Source: UBA1794 sp964439955 (GTDB lineage Bacteria; Bacteroidota; Bacteroidia; Bacteroidales; Bacteroidaceae). Taken from it: 64,000 bases of DNA. The position numbers were made by a program, and so were the translations under genes. Under the pieces are notes generated by a model that was not told where the DNA came from, searched no databases, and saw only the letters and a list, made by a program, of their open reading frames with translations. Positions 8,687 through 17,534 of this stretch are shown here, one piece after another. The DNA is taken from assembly GCA_964439955.1 (NCBI GenBank), contig CAYTPX010000002.1:1-64000 (forward strand), given 5' to 3'. Position 1 is the first letter of the stretch. Every line of letters begins with the position of its first letter.

Positions 8687-9667
8687 ATGAGCAAAGTCAA
8701 ATGCATTGGAATCCTGACTTCCGGCGGCGATGCGCCGGGCATGAACGCCGCCATCCGTTCCATAACCCGTGCAGCCATCTGCAACGGGCTTTCAGTCAAG
8801 GGTATCTACCGCGGATACAAGGGACTTATCACAAATGAAATAGCTGAATTCCAAACCCAAAACGTAAGCAATATCATCCAGCAGGGAGGCACAATCCTCA
8901 AAACCGCCCGCTGTAAGGAATTTACCACACCCGAAGGCCGGAAATTGGCTTTCGAAAATATACAAAGCCAAGGCATCGACGCTTTAGTCATAATCGGAGG
9001 AGACGGCAGCCTGACAGGGGCACGTATTTTTGCGCAGGAATTCGATGTGCCCTGTATCGGCCTCCCTGGCACAATCGACAACGACCTCTACGGGACGGAT
9101 ACGACCATCGGGTACGATACGGCCTTGAATACCATCCTTGACGCAGTAGACAAGATACGCGACACGGCCACTTCGCACGAACGCCTCTTCTTTATAGAGG
9201 TAATGGGACGAGACGCCGGTTTTTTGGCCTTGAACGGCGCCATAGCCGCGGGAGCGGAAGCGGCCATCATTCCGGAACTTTCCACTGAAGTCGACCAACT
9301 CCAGGAACTTATCAGCAACGGTTTCCGAAAAAGCAAAAGCAGTTCCATCGTTTTAGTAGCTGAAAGTGAAATTACGGGAGGCGCCATGCACTACGCCGAA
9401 CGCGTGAAAAAGGAGTTCCCCCAATACGACGTGCGTGTTTCTATCTTAGGTCACGTGCAACGGGGCGGCCGCCCCACTGCACACGACCGTATCCTCGCAT
9501 CCAGGATGGGCGTGGCGGCCATCGACGCATTGCTTGAAGGGCAGCGGAACGTGATGATAGGAATCCAAAACAACGAAATGGTATACGTACCTTTCACGCG
9601 GGCCATAAAGAACGACAAGCCCATCGATATGAATCTGGTACGCGTCTTACGAGAGTTATCCATTTAG
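8687..9667 (+). CDS. pfkA: ATP-dependent 6-phosphofructokinase
   Basis: This enzyme phosphorylates fructose-6-phosphate to the 1,6-bisphosphate in glycolysis. It has 326 residues, the family norm. The ATP site includes ILTSGGDAPGMNAAIRS near the N-terminus and GGDGSLTGA. The catalytic GTIDND carries the base Asp, and the substrate motif MGRDAGFLAL follows. GGDGS followed by GTIDND is the ATP-type rather than PPi-type signature. It is monocistronic, with its own -7 box and a strong terminator. Confidence 0.96.
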   Translation: MSKVKCIGILTSGGDAPGMNAAIRSITRAAICNGLSVKGIYRGYKGLITNEIAEFQTQNVSNIIQQGGTILKTARCKEFTTPEGRKLAFENIQSQGIDALVIIGGDGSLTGARIFAQEFDVPCIGLPGTIDNDLYGTDTTIGYDTALNTILDAVDKIRDTATSHERLFFIEVMGRDAGFLALNGAIAAGAEAAIIPELSTEVDQLQELISNGFRKSKSSSIVLVAESEITGGAMHYAERVKKEFPQYDVRVSILGHVQRGGRPTAHDRILASRMGVAAIDALLEGQRNVMIGIQNNEMVYVPFTRAIKNDKPIDMNLVRVLRELSI

Positions 9668-9683
9668 GAATCAACCAATATCC

Positions 9684-9726
9684 ATAAAGCCTTCCCTCAC
9701 AACCTGCAGGGAGGCTTTATTTTTTA
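9684..9726 (+). terminator. Terminator of pfkA
   Basis: ATAAAGCCTTCCCT pairs with AGGGAGGCTTTAT (one bulged T), followed by a run of T. Confidence 0.9.
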
Positions 9727-9730
9727 CAGC

Positions 9731-10675
9731 ATGATGGATCGACAACAACTCAAAGGGCATTTGGCTATGGGCGGTGCAAATGTCATGTGGGGGCTCATGT
9801 CTCCGTTTTCCAAGTATGTCATGGCATCCGGAGTCATATCCTCTTTATTGCTAACCGACTTTCGTATCATCGGGGCCGCCGCCGCTTTTTGGATTGCATC
9901 ATTCTTCGCCCCGCACGAGCATGTACCCCACGGCGACATGATACGCCTCTTTTTCGCTTCTATGTTGGGCATAGTACTCAACCAGGGCTCTTTCATCATG
10001 GGCTTGGGGATGACTTCACCCATCGATGCTTCCATCATCACGACCACAACCCCTATCATTGTCATGGTTCTGGCCGCAATATTCCTGAAAGAGCCCATCA
10101 CCGGATTGAAAGTGTTAGGCATATTTTTCGGTGCGTTGGGCGCATTGGTGCTCATCCTAAGCGGGACAGGAACACCGTCTCCTTCAGGAACGACGGGCAA
10201 CATCTGGGGCAATTTGCTCTGCTTCATGGCACAATGCAGCTATTCCTGCTACTTCGTCCTTTACAAGGACCTTATTGGTCGCTATTCCGCCGTGACGCTG
10301 ATGAAGTGGATGTTTACCTATGCCAGCATCGTCATCATCCCGTTTTCTTATTCGGAATTGGCTTCTGCACAGTGGACGGCCATGGGGGCAGTCGAAATCG
10401 GCGGTAGCGCGTTTGTCGTACTGGGAGCTACATTCCTGAGTTACCTGCTCATCCCCATAGGGCAACATGCATTGCGTCCCACCGTGGCATGCATGTACAA
10501 CTACGTGCAGCCTATTGTGGCCAGCCTGGTGGCAGTCTTGCTGGGAATCGCAGGGCTGGGATGGCTGAAAGTAGTAGCCATAGTCCTCGTCTTCACGGGA
10601 GTCTATATGGTCACTCAGAGCAAAAGCCGCGCCCAACTGGAAGCCCTCCGGGAGAAACAAGGAAGGCAAGGGTAA
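9731..10675 (+). CDS. EamA/DMT-superfamily permease
   Basis: This 314-residue integral inner-membrane protein has about ten hydrophobic helices in two EamA repeats, the second beginning near residue 160 (WGNLLCFMAQCSYSCYFVLYK). This architecture is typical of drug/metabolite exporters. The substrate cannot be read from sequence. The N-terminal MM offers starts at 9731 or 9734. It begins only 5 bases behind the pfkA terminator and converges on the LuxR-type gene. Confidence 0.88.
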   Translation: MMDRQQLKGHLAMGGANVMWGLMSPFSKYVMASGVISSLLLTDFRIIGAAAAFWIASFFAPHEHVPHGDMIRLFFASMLGIVLNQGSFIMGLGMTSPIDASIITTTTPIIVMVLAAIFLKEPITGLKVLGIFFGALGALVLILSGTGTPSPSGTTGNIWGNLLCFMAQCSYSCYFVLYKDLIGRYSAVTLMKWMFTYASIVIIPFSYSELASAQWTAMGAVEIGGSAFVVLGATFLSYLLIPIGQHALRPTVACMYNYVQPIVASLVAVLLGIAGLGWLKVVAIVLVFTGVYMVTQSKSRAQLEALREKQGRQG

Positions 10676-10708
10676 TGTCTCCCCCGGCACTCGCCCCATG
10701 TCGGGCAG

Positions 10709-10739
10709 GGCGGATTCAAGCCTTCAAATGGAGTCCGCC
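10709..10739. terminator. Hairpin at the EamA/LuxR convergent junction
   Basis: GGCGGATTC (10709-10717) pairs with GAGTCCGCC (10731-10739) with one G-T wobble. The loop contains the stop codon of the minus-strand regulator gene. T-runs are poor, so it may act as an mRNA 3' end structure for both genes. Confidence 0.5.
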
Positions 10740-11338
10740 TCGATATATCCGTTCATTATGGCATAGACGGTCAAGCCACCCAATGACTTTATCCCCAGTT
10801 TTTCGGTAATGTTTTTCCGGTGTGTGATAACCGTTGTCGGGCTGATATACAACTTGTCCGCTATTTCCTTATTGATATAGCCCTTGCACAACAAGACCAA
10901 CACCTCTACCTCACGAGCCGAAAGCGAAGACTGGATTCCGCTTTCGGCCTGTTTCGTTTGCCTCCCTCCACTTATGATGTTGGCCAACTGACGGACAAGC
11001 CCGCTTTCATCCTGTTCCAAGGAAAGCAAACGGATACCGGGCGAGGCGAACTTGAAACTCTCCACCCCATCGCGCACCAGTACGACGGTACGGCTTGCCC
11101 GTGGGGCGAAAAAGAAGTTATAATTGAGGAAAGTGAACGACGAAATAAAGTAAAGTCCATACATGTCGGGGGTATCATCGATAAACGAGGCAAAGTCGCG
11201 GAAACGGCGTACGACTATTCCCCCTTCTCCCGCCACCTCGGGGAGCGAATCTCCCATGGACTCCACCGTCCTCCTTATCAGGAGTTCCAAACCTAAGATT
11301 TCCGCGGTATTCGCAGCAATAAGTGCAATTTCTTTCAT
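10724..11338 (-). CDS. LuxR-family transcriptional regulator, atypical N-terminal domain
   Basis: The last ~65 residues of this 204-residue protein form a LuxR/GerE helix-turn-helix: LSAREVEVLVLLCKG, then NKEIADKLYISPTTVITH and KLGIKS. The first ~125 residues have an alternating strand/helix pattern like a response-regulator receiver. However, no acidic pocket or phosphorylatable Asp in the usual place is apparent, so phospho-control is doubtful. It lies 7 bases behind the FAD oxidoreductase and is probably co-transcribed with it. Targets are unknown. Confidence 0.8.
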   Translation of the reverse strand: MKEIALIAANTAEILGLELLIRRTVESMGDSLPEVAGEGGIVVRRFRDFASFIDDTPDMYGLYFISSFTFLNYNFFFAPRASRTVVLVRDGVESFKFASPGIRLLSLEQDESGLVRQLANIISGGRQTKQAESGIQSSLSAREVEVLVLLCKGYINKEIADKLYISPTTVITHRKNITEKLGIKSLGGLTVYAIMNGYIEADSI

Positions 11339-11345
11339 TGGTACT

Positions 11346-12986
11346 TTATTTCCTTATGGGGTATCCCATCCATCCGGCCAAGGCATCGGCACAACGTTCC
11401 CCATCAACCCCGGCGGAGACGATACCCCCGGCGTAACCAGCGCCTTCGCCGCAAGGGAACAGCCCGTCCACCTCCTCATGTTGCAAGGTCGCCGCATCCC
11501 GCGGGATGCGCACCGGGGCCGAAGTGCGCGTCTCCACACCAATCAACACGGCATCGTTCGTCAGAAAACCCTTGCCCCTTTTCCCGAATTCCACCAGCCC
11601 TTCTTGCAAACGACGGCGTATGAATCCTGGCATCCAGCGGTGTAATTCGGAGCAGGCAACCCCGGGGCTGTATGAAGTGCGGGGCAAGTCCTGGCCGGCA
11701 CGCGAACGCACAAAGTCATACATGCATTGCGCAGGCGCCGTCTGCCGACGTCCCCCTTCTTCCCAGCAGCAATATTCGAGCCGTTCTTGCAAGGCCATCA
11801 TCCGCAAAGCCCCCCGGCCTTCTTCTTTCCCGTCCACCTGCCCCCTGCGCGGCAAACCGGCCAATACTTCCTCCGCGTCCTCAGGCCGCAACTCTACCAC
11901 CATGCCCGAATTGGCCCAACGCCCGGAGCGGCTGGAAGCCGACATGCCATTGACCACCACTTGCTCCGGCCCCGTAGCGGCCGGGACGACCACTCCACCC
12001 GGGCACATGCAGAAACTGTACACGCCGCGTCCACCACATTGAGCCACAAAACGGTATTCAGCAGGCGGAAGCCATGCCCCCCGGCCTTGAGGATTATGGT
12101 ATTGGATGCAATCTACCAGATGCTGCGGATGCTCCAACCGTACCCCCACGGCTATGCCCTTGGCCTCTAAGCCAAAAGTTGCAGCCGGATGGTAAAACAG
12201 ATGGCGATAGACGTCGCGTGCCGAGTGGCCCGTGGCCAAAATGACCGGCCCGGCCAGCTCTTCACCCGAGGCCGTCCGCAATCCGGCCACGCGCAACGGC
12301 TTGCCCCCTCCGCCGCAAAGCAACAATTCCTCCATGCGGCATTCAAAACGGACTTCCCCCCCACAGCGGACAATCGTTTGCCGCATCCGCTCAATGATAC
12401 CGGGAAGTTTGTCCGTACCCAAGTGGGGATGCGCATCGCGCAGGATAGCCGTATCGGCCCCGTGCTGGCAGAAAACATGGAGGATGTGGGTCGAGTCGCC
12501 CCGCTTCTTGCTGCGGGTAAATAATTTCCCGTCGGAATAGGCGCCCGCCCCTCCCTCGCCAAAGCCATAGTTGGAATCAGGATCAACCAAATGCTCCTTA
12601 GATATGCGGGCTATGTCCAAACGGCGGCGATGGACGTCCTTGCCCCGCTCTACGACGAGGGGGCGAATGCCGTGTTCTATCAAGCGCAAGGCGGCAAACA
12701 AGCCCGCCGGCCCCGCGCCGACAATCAATGCGGTCGGGGCCGACGCGGGCAACTCGTGGTAAAGAGTCGTCGGAAACAAATCGTCATCCGGCTTCTCATT
12801 CAAATAGAGGCGTAATTGCAAATTGATTTTTACCTCACGCCGGCGCGCGTCGATGCTCCGGCGCAAAACACGCACCGCCATAAGTTCACCCGGTGCCAAG
12901 CCGAGCTCCAGCTGCAGATACCGCCGCAATTCCAACTCATCCGCCGCCTGGTGGGGCAGAACCGTCACGCTGCATTCTCGAATCAT
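11346..12986 (-). CDS. FAD-dependent oxidoreductase (COG2509-like)
   Basis: This 546-residue flavoprotein has a basic N-terminal module of about 90 residues (VRVLRRSIDARRREVKINL). The dinucleotide-binding site is ALIVGAGPAGLFAALRLIE, followed by the VVERGKDV strand. GEGGAGAYSDGKLFTR lies near the flavin and a glycine-rich end (GEGAGYAGGIVSAG) closes the FAD site. This matches a widespread, poorly characterised family; the reaction is unknown. The start at 12986 is chosen over an ATG at 13016 because homologues start near MIRE and because a -7 box occupies 13014-13021. It is followed at 7 bases by the LuxR-type gene. Confidence 0.85.
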   Translation of the reverse strand: MIRECSVTVLPHQAADELELRRYLQLELGLAPGELMAVRVLRRSIDARRREVKINLQLRLYLNEKPDDDLFPTTLYHELPASAPTALIVGAGPAGLFAALRLIEHGIRPLVVERGKDVHRRRLDIARISKEHLVDPDSNYGFGEGGAGAYSDGKLFTRSKKRGDSTHILHVFCQHGADTAILRDAHPHLGTDKLPGIIERMRQTIVRCGGEVRFECRMEELLLCGGGGKPLRVAGLRTASGEELAGPVILATGHSARDVYRHLFYHPAATFGLEAKGIAVGVRLEHPQHLVDCIQYHNPQGRGAWLPPAEYRFVAQCGGRGVYSFCMCPGGVVVPAATGPEQVVVNGMSASSRSGRWANSGMVVELRPEDAEEVLAGLPRRGQVDGKEEGRGALRMMALQERLEYCCWEEGGRRQTAPAQCMYDFVRSRAGQDLPRTSYSPGVACSELHRWMPGFIRRRLQEGLVEFGKRGKGFLTNDAVLIGVETRTSAPVRIPRDAATLQHEEVDGLFPCGEGAGYAGGIVSAGVDGERCADALAGWMGYPIRK

Positions 12987-13013
12987 GAAAGTCTCCGCAC
13001 TTAAAATGTTGGG

Positions 13014-13021
13014 CAAAGGTA
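13014..13021 (-). promoter_or_regulatory. -7 box of the FAD oxidoreductase gene
   Basis: TACCTTTG on the minus strand. No matching -33 was found. The following 13022-13301 region, before the rplM promoter, shows no gene. Confidence 0.55.
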
Positions 13022-13301
13022 GGGTTTTCCAAGCTGTTAAATCTATACGGTTAGTTAAATTTCAGTATAGGGGATGGCTTCTGGAATGGGGAGGGCATTG
13101 TTTCCGCATGTGTTTCCATGCCGTCCCGTTGAAACCGCAGGGTTCGTCCTCCAAAGTTTATCAAAGGGGTGTGATACAAAATAGACCGAAGGCCAAGGGA
13201 AAAACTGGACTTTTCCACCCCAAAAAAGGGTTCTTCAATTTAATTTCGTAATCTTGCATTTGCCGATTGACCCTGCCGCTTGTGAAAAAAAGTGCGTTTC
13301 T

Positions 13302-13332
13302 TTTGCCAAGAAACAGAAAAGTCGTACCTTTG
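13302..13332 (+). promoter_or_regulatory. Promoter of the rplM-rpsI(-rpsB-tsf) operon
   Basis: TTTG at 13302-13305, 19 bases, TACCTTTG at 13325-13332: consensus Bacteroides promoter. It leaves a leader of about 60 bases before rplM. Confidence 0.85.
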
Positions 13333-13400
13333 CAAGCCGATTATTATCCGATATGGTTTATTTAGTTTTTTAGTAGTTACAACAAAAAAGAATTAGCGAA

Positions 13401-13862
13401 GTGGATACTTTAAGTTACAAGACCGTTTCTGCCAACAAAGCTACTGTGCAGAAAGAATGGGTCATCGTAGATGCCACCGACCAAGTATTGGGTCGTTTGG
13501 GCTCTAAGGTCGCTAAATTGCTCCGCGGGAAGTATAAACCGAATTTTACCCCGCATGTGGATTGTGGCGACAATGTGATTATTATCAATGCAGACAAGGT
13601 GAAACTCACCGGAAACAAGTGGACTGACCGCATTTATTTGAATTATACGGGTTATCCCGGTGGCCAGCGTAAACTTACTCCTGCAGAATTAAAAGCGCGT
13701 CCCAATGGGACAGAGAAATTGTTGCGCCGTGTGGTGAAGGGCATGCTCCCCAAGAACAAGCTGGGTGCCAAACTGTTGGCTAATATGTATGTATATGAGG
13801 ATGCCGAGCACAAACAAGCGGCCCAAAAACCGAGGCTGATTGATATAAATACACTTAAATAA
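13401..13862 (+). CDS. rplM: 50S ribosomal protein L13
   Basis: This 153-residue large-subunit protein has the L13 core GRLGSKVAKLLRGK, HVDCGDNVIIINA, the KWTDRIYLNYTGYPGG segment and GMLPKNKLG. The start is GTG at 13401, giving MDTLSYKT as in related Bacteroidales. Its operon partner rpsI follows at 11 bases, the classic L13-S9 pair. Confidence 0.97.
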   Translation: MDTLSYKTVSANKATVQKEWVIVDATDQVLGRLGSKVAKLLRGKYKPNFTPHVDCGDNVIIINADKVKLTGNKWTDRIYLNYTGYPGGQRKLTPAELKARPNGTEKLLRRVVKGMLPKNKLGAKLLANMYVYEDAEHKQAAQKPRLIDINTLK

Positions 13863-13873
13863 GGAAGAAGTCA

Positions 13874-14260
13874 ATGGAAGTAATAAATGCAGTAGGCCGT
13901 CGTAAGAGTGCCGTGGCACGTGTCTTCGTGAAAGAAGGTACGGGGAAAATCACAATCAACAAGAGGAGTCTTGCTGAATATTTCCCTTCGTCGATACTCC
14001 AGTATGTGGTAAAACAGCCGCTGAATACTTTGAATGTCGCAGAGAAGTACGATATCAAGGTGAACTTGTGCGGCGGCGGTTTCACCGGACAATCCCAGGC
14101 TTTGCGCCTTGCCATTGCCCGTGCATTGGTGAAGATAAACGAAGAGGACAAAAAACTTCTCCGTGGCGAGGGTTTCCTGACGTGTGATTCGCGCGTTGTC
14201 GAGCGTAAAAAACCAGGGCGTCCCAAGGCAAGAAAGAGATTCCAGTTCAGCAAGCGTTAA
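13874..14260 (+). CDS. rpsI: 30S ribosomal protein S9
   Basis: This 128-residue small-subunit protein has GRRKSAVARV near the start, GGGFTGQSQALRLAIARAL in the middle, and the basic C-terminal tail KKPGRPKARKRFQFSKR that reaches the decoding centre. It is translated with rplM and followed by a 194-base spacer before rpsB. Confidence 0.97.
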   Translation: MEVINAVGRRKSAVARVFVKEGTGKITINKRSLAEYFPSSILQYVVKQPLNTLNVAEKYDIKVNLCGGGFTGQSQALRLAIARALVKINEEDKKLLRGEGFLTCDSRVVERKKPGRPKARKRFQFSKR

Positions 14261-14289
14261 GCCGATTCTATATTGTTGTATTGCATGCG

Positions 14290-14330
14290 GCTTATCGCTT
14301 GACAAATCCGGGAAGCCATTCCCGGTAAGC
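14290..14330 (+). promoter_or_regulatory. Structured leader between rpsI and rpsB
   Basis: A perfect 7-pair hairpin CCGGGAA-gcca-TTCCCGG (14308-14325) is enclosed by GCTTA (14290-14294) and TAAGC (14326-14330). No T-run follows, so it is not an obvious terminator. Position and shape suit a ribosomal-protein autoregulatory leader or a processing site. Function is inferred. Confidence 0.4.
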
Positions 14331-14454
14331 ACGTTTAGTATCTAAATTCATGGGACTCGCTTTCGGTTTACGGCTACCCTTGGATTGGTTTTTAAACTGT
14401 GAGAGTTAACAAGAACAACAAAGAATGTAAACGAAAAACGAATTAGTTTAATTT

Positions 14455-15294
14455 ATGGCACGTATAACATTTGATACCCTCTTAGAGGCCGGTTGCCATT
14501 TCGGGCATCTCAAACGCAAGTGGAATCCTTCGATGGCTCCGTATATCTTCATGGAGCGTAACGGTATCCACATCATAGACCTGCATAAAACTGCCGCTAA
14601 AATCGAAGAGGCGGCAGACGCTTTGAAGCAAATAGCAAAATCTGGTAAAAAGATTCTTTTTGTCGCTACTAAAAAACAAGCAAAGGAAATCGTTGCGGAA
14701 AAGGCTACTTCCGTCAATATGCCCTATGTCATTGAACGTTGGCCGGGTGGTATGCTGACCAACTTCCCCACAATCCGCAAGGCAGTGAAGAAAATGGCCA
14801 ACATTGACAAGCTGACCAATGACGGTACGTATGCAAATCTCTCGAAACGTGAGATTCTTCAGATTTCCCGCCAACGTGCCAAGTTGGAAAAGAACTTAGG
14901 TTCCATTGCCGACTTGACCCGCCTTCCTTCGGCACTCTTTATTGTTGATGTATTAAAGGAAAACATTGCTGTGCGCGAAGCTAACCGTTTGGGTATTCCC
15001 GTGTTCGGGATTGTGGATACGAACTCCAACCCGAACGAAGTGGATTTTGTGATTCCGGCCAATGACGATGCTACAAAGTCGATAGAAGTAATCCTCGATG
15101 TTTGTTGTGCCGCGATAGCTGAGGGCTTGGAAGAGCGCAAGGCTGAGAAAGTGGATGCGGAAGTTGCCGGAGAAGCTGCCCCGAAGAAGAAACGGGTAAG
15201 TAAAGCTCGTGTAGAAAAGGAAACAGAAGAGGCTGCAAGCGAAGTTCCCGCCGAGCAAAACGCCCCTGCTTCGGAAGAAACACCGGCAGAGTAA
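14455..15294 (+). CDS. rpsB: 30S ribosomal protein S2
   Basis: This 279-residue small-subunit protein has the S2 signatures FGHLKRKWNPSMAPYIF, VIERWPGGMLTNF and IPVFGIVDTNSNP. A ~45-residue Ala/Glu/Lys-rich C-terminal extension follows the conserved core, as often in Bacteroidota. It is paired with tsf (54 bases), the usual bacterial arrangement. Confidence 0.97.
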   Translation: MARITFDTLLEAGCHFGHLKRKWNPSMAPYIFMERNGIHIIDLHKTAAKIEEAADALKQIAKSGKKILFVATKKQAKEIVAEKATSVNMPYVIERWPGGMLTNFPTIRKAVKKMANIDKLTNDGTYANLSKREILQISRQRAKLEKNLGSIADLTRLPSALFIVDVLKENIAVREANRLGIPVFGIVDTNSNPNEVDFVIPANDDATKSIEVILDVCCAAIAEGLEERKAEKVDAEVAGEAAPKKKRVSKARVEKETEEAASEVPAEQNAPASEETPAE

Positions 15295-15348
15295 GAGAAA
15301 AAAGGTTTGTCAAATATTGTTTAATCTCGAAAAGAAAACGATAAGAAT

Positions 15349-16173
15349 ATGGCAGTAACAATGGCAGATATCCAACACTTGCGTAAAATGACGGGTGCTG
15401 GTATGATGGATTGCAAGAATGCGCTGAATGAGGCAAACAATGATTTTGAGAAGGCGATGGAAATCATTCGCAAGAAAGGCCAAGCAGTTGCAGCAAAACG
15501 CTCCGATCGTGATGCCTCGGAAGGCTGTGTCCTTGCGAAGAACAAAGACGGTTTTGCTGTGATGGTTGCCTTGAAGTGCGAGACGGATTTCGTGGCAAAA
15601 AATGCCGACTTTGTGGAATTGGCCAATAACATAATCGATGCCGCTTTGGATGCTGGCTGCAAGACTCTGGATGAGGTGAAAGCACTTCCTTTGGGTAAGG
15701 GCACGGTGCAAGATGCAGTAGTTGACCGTAGTGGTGTCACGGGTGAAAAGATGGAACTGGACGGCTACTTTGTGGTGGAAGGCCCGACGACGGCCGTATA
15801 TATCCATCCGGGAAACCGCTTGGCTACCATCGTGGCTTTCAATAAGGCCGATGTGCCTGCTGAAGTGACCCATGAGATTGCTATGCAGATTGCAGCTATG
15901 GCACCCGTGGCTGTGGACGAAGCTGGGGTTCCGGCAGACTTGATTGTCCGCGAAAAGGAAATTGCCGCAGACAAGGCCCGCGAGGAAGGGAAACCGGAGA
16001 ACTTGATTGAGCGGATTGCACAAGGCCGCATTAGCAAGTTCTATAAAGAAGTTTGCCTGCTTAACCAAGAGTACGTGAAAGATCCGAAGAAGACTGTCGC
16101 TGAATATTTGAAAGGTATTGACAAAGACTTGACAGTCCTTTCGTTCAGCCGCTTTACTTTGAATCAGGAGTAA
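15349..16173 (+). CDS. tsf: Elongation factor Ts
   Basis: This is the guanine nucleotide exchange factor for EF-Tu. The N-terminal UBA-like domain has LRKMTGAGMMDCKNALNEA, followed by KCETDFVAKN, which contacts EF-Tu, and the C-terminal CLLNQEYVKDPKKTV. It has 274 residues. Bacteroides forms are around 330 with an extra insertion, so this is the shorter Porphyromonas-like form. It is the last gene of the ribosomal run. Confidence 0.97.
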   Translation: MAVTMADIQHLRKMTGAGMMDCKNALNEANNDFEKAMEIIRKKGQAVAAKRSDRDASEGCVLAKNKDGFAVMVALKCETDFVAKNADFVELANNIIDAALDAGCKTLDEVKALPLGKGTVQDAVVDRSGVTGEKMELDGYFVVEGPTTAVYIHPGNRLATIVAFNKADVPAEVTHEIAMQIAAMAPVAVDEAGVPADLIVREKEIAADKAREEGKPENLIERIAQGRISKFYKEVCLLNQEYVKDPKKTVAEYLKGIDKDLTVLSFSRFTLNQE

Positions 16174-16191
16174 GCGTTGCTTTTTGAAATA

Positions 16192-16267
16192 ATGAAGGGC
16201 ATATAATGCCAAAGCGCCGGATGATTCATTTACTTCATCCGGCGCTTTGGCATTATATGCCCTTCAT
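16192..16267. terminator. Perfect 33-base inverted repeat, bidirectional terminator
   Basis: Arms 16192-16224 and 16235-16267 are exact reverse complements around a 10-base loop, between convergent tsf and the SUI1 gene. The right arm overlaps the stop codon (16264-16266) of the minus-strand gene. T-runs are weak on both sides. Confidence 0.8.
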
Positions 16268-16602
16268 TTGCAATTTATGTAGCCAGCTTCTTTTAGGATA
16301 CTTAGCACCTTTTCTTTTAAATTCCCTTGTATGATGATTTGTTTGTCTTTGGCACTTCCGCCTACTCCGCATCGGTTCTTGATATAGCGGGCCAATGATT
16401 TCAAATCCTCTTCCCGACCGATGAATCCGTTTACTACCGTGGCTGTTTTTCCATTTCTGCCTTTTTTCTCAATCTGCACCCTGAGATTTTGCTGTTCCGG
16501 GGCAAGGGTTTCCGTTTCCGGTTCTTTGTCGTATTCATACGGGAAGTCCGGATTGGTAGAATAGAGTATGTTTAGCCGTTTTTTCCAATCGTTGTCTTTC
16601 AT
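16264..16602 (-). CDS. SUI1/YciH-type translation initiation factor-like protein
   Basis: This 112-residue protein has the SUI1 (eIF1-like) fold in the C-terminal ~75 residues: RVQIEKKGRNGKTATVV, GFIGREEDLKSLARYIKNRCGVGGSAKDKQIIIQG, then the final helix. The N-terminal ~35 residues are acidic and variable. Bacterial members bind the 30S subunit; the physiological role is not settled. It is monocistronic, with a -7 box TATCTTTG at 16657-16650. Confidence 0.88.
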   Translation of the reverse strand: MKDNDWKKRLNILYSTNPDFPYEYDKEPETETLAPEQQNLRVQIEKKGRNGKTATVVNGFIGREEDLKSLARYIKNRCGVGGSAKDKQIIIQGNLKEKVLSILKEAGYINCK

Positions 16603-16649
16603 TGCATGTATAAGTTATGGGGATGGCTCCTATGCTGTTTCTTGTCTCC

Positions 16650-16657
16650 CAAAGATA
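16650..16657 (-). promoter_or_regulatory. -7 box of the SUI1-domain gene
   Basis: TATCTTTG on the minus strand, 48 bases before the ATG. The rest of the 16603-16905 gap shows no gene. Confidence 0.55.
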
Positions 16658-16905
16658 GCAAACTTTCTTCAAATACACTTCCATTCGGGGAAAAAGCTGT
16701 ACATTTGTCCAATTAACCCCTTCTTTCCAACAGTTTCAGACGGAAAAGATGGCAGCCAAAATGGTATTTTCGGGAATAATTGGATGGCACGGGCGTGTTC
16801 TGCGCAGGTTCCCGTGGCATCTCTCTTACAGCCATCCACAACACTCCTTCCCATGCTTATCTGCCATGATGTCCAACCGTATGCAATTTATCCAAAAGTC
16901 GAGCA

Positions 16906-17517
16906 ATGAAAATCTTTGTATGGGGAAACAATAGTTCCTTGGGCAATAAACAACAGTCAATCCCGTTTTCTAATCAAGTCCCTTTCTTCTATACGAAGCC
17001 TGATTCGGCTTTGTTGAAGGACGGGAAGCCTTTCTTCCTTCCGGACTTCCTGTCTGGGGTGTGCGCCTCGGTGGAGTACGTAATACGGCTCAACCGTTTG
17101 GGGAAATCGATACCAGCCCGTTTTGCTTCCCGCTATTATGCGGAGGCTACAGCCGGGGTCAATCTTTTTGCCAAGAGCGATGTGGAAAGGCTTGCTGCCG
17201 CGGGCTTGCCGTGGGATGAGGCAACGGGGTTCGACGGGTCGGCCGTGGTGGGTAAGTTCGTGCCCGTCGGGTCGGAACAAAGGAACTGGGCTGTTGAGTT
17301 GAAGATAAACGGACATTTGGTCCAAACTGGCAATACAAGTGATTTGGTTATGGGAATAGATGAGGGGATTTCCTTTCTTAGCCGTTATCATACCCTAAAG
17401 ACGGGTGATTTGGTTTACACCGGTTTCGTTGGGGAAAGTCCGGCAGTTTTAGGGATTGGTGACCATTTGGAGGGCTATTTGGACGGTGTGAAGTTGCTTG
17501 ATTTCCATATTCGTTGA
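16906..17517 (+). CDS. Fumarylacetoacetate hydrolase family protein
   Basis: This 203-residue FAH-fold protein shows YTKPDSALL, a divergent metal-site segment CASVEYVIRLNRLGK, FDGSAVVGKFVPVG, the ELKINGHLVQTGNTSDLV strand pair and GDLVYTGFVGES. Family members are metal-dependent hydrolases, decarboxylases or isomerases. In this protein only one Glu of the usual E-x-E pair is obvious, so catalysis is uncertain. It lies 17 bases ahead of porU and is probably co-transcribed. Its link to secretion is positional only. Confidence 0.8.
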   Translation: MKIFVWGNNSSLGNKQQSIPFSNQVPFFYTKPDSALLKDGKPFFLPDFLSGVCASVEYVIRLNRLGKSIPARFASRYYAEATAGVNLFAKSDVERLAAAGLPWDEATGFDGSAVVGKFVPVGSEQRNWAVELKINGHLVQTGNTSDLVMGIDEGISFLSRYHTLKTGDLVYTGFVGESPAVLGIGDHLEGYLDGVKLLDFHIR

Positions 17518-17534
17518 TAGGAAGTTAAAGATAT

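Noticed and set aside
15310..16212. 300-codon minus-strand frame
   Set aside because: Lies opposite tsf and shows only composition-driven openness.
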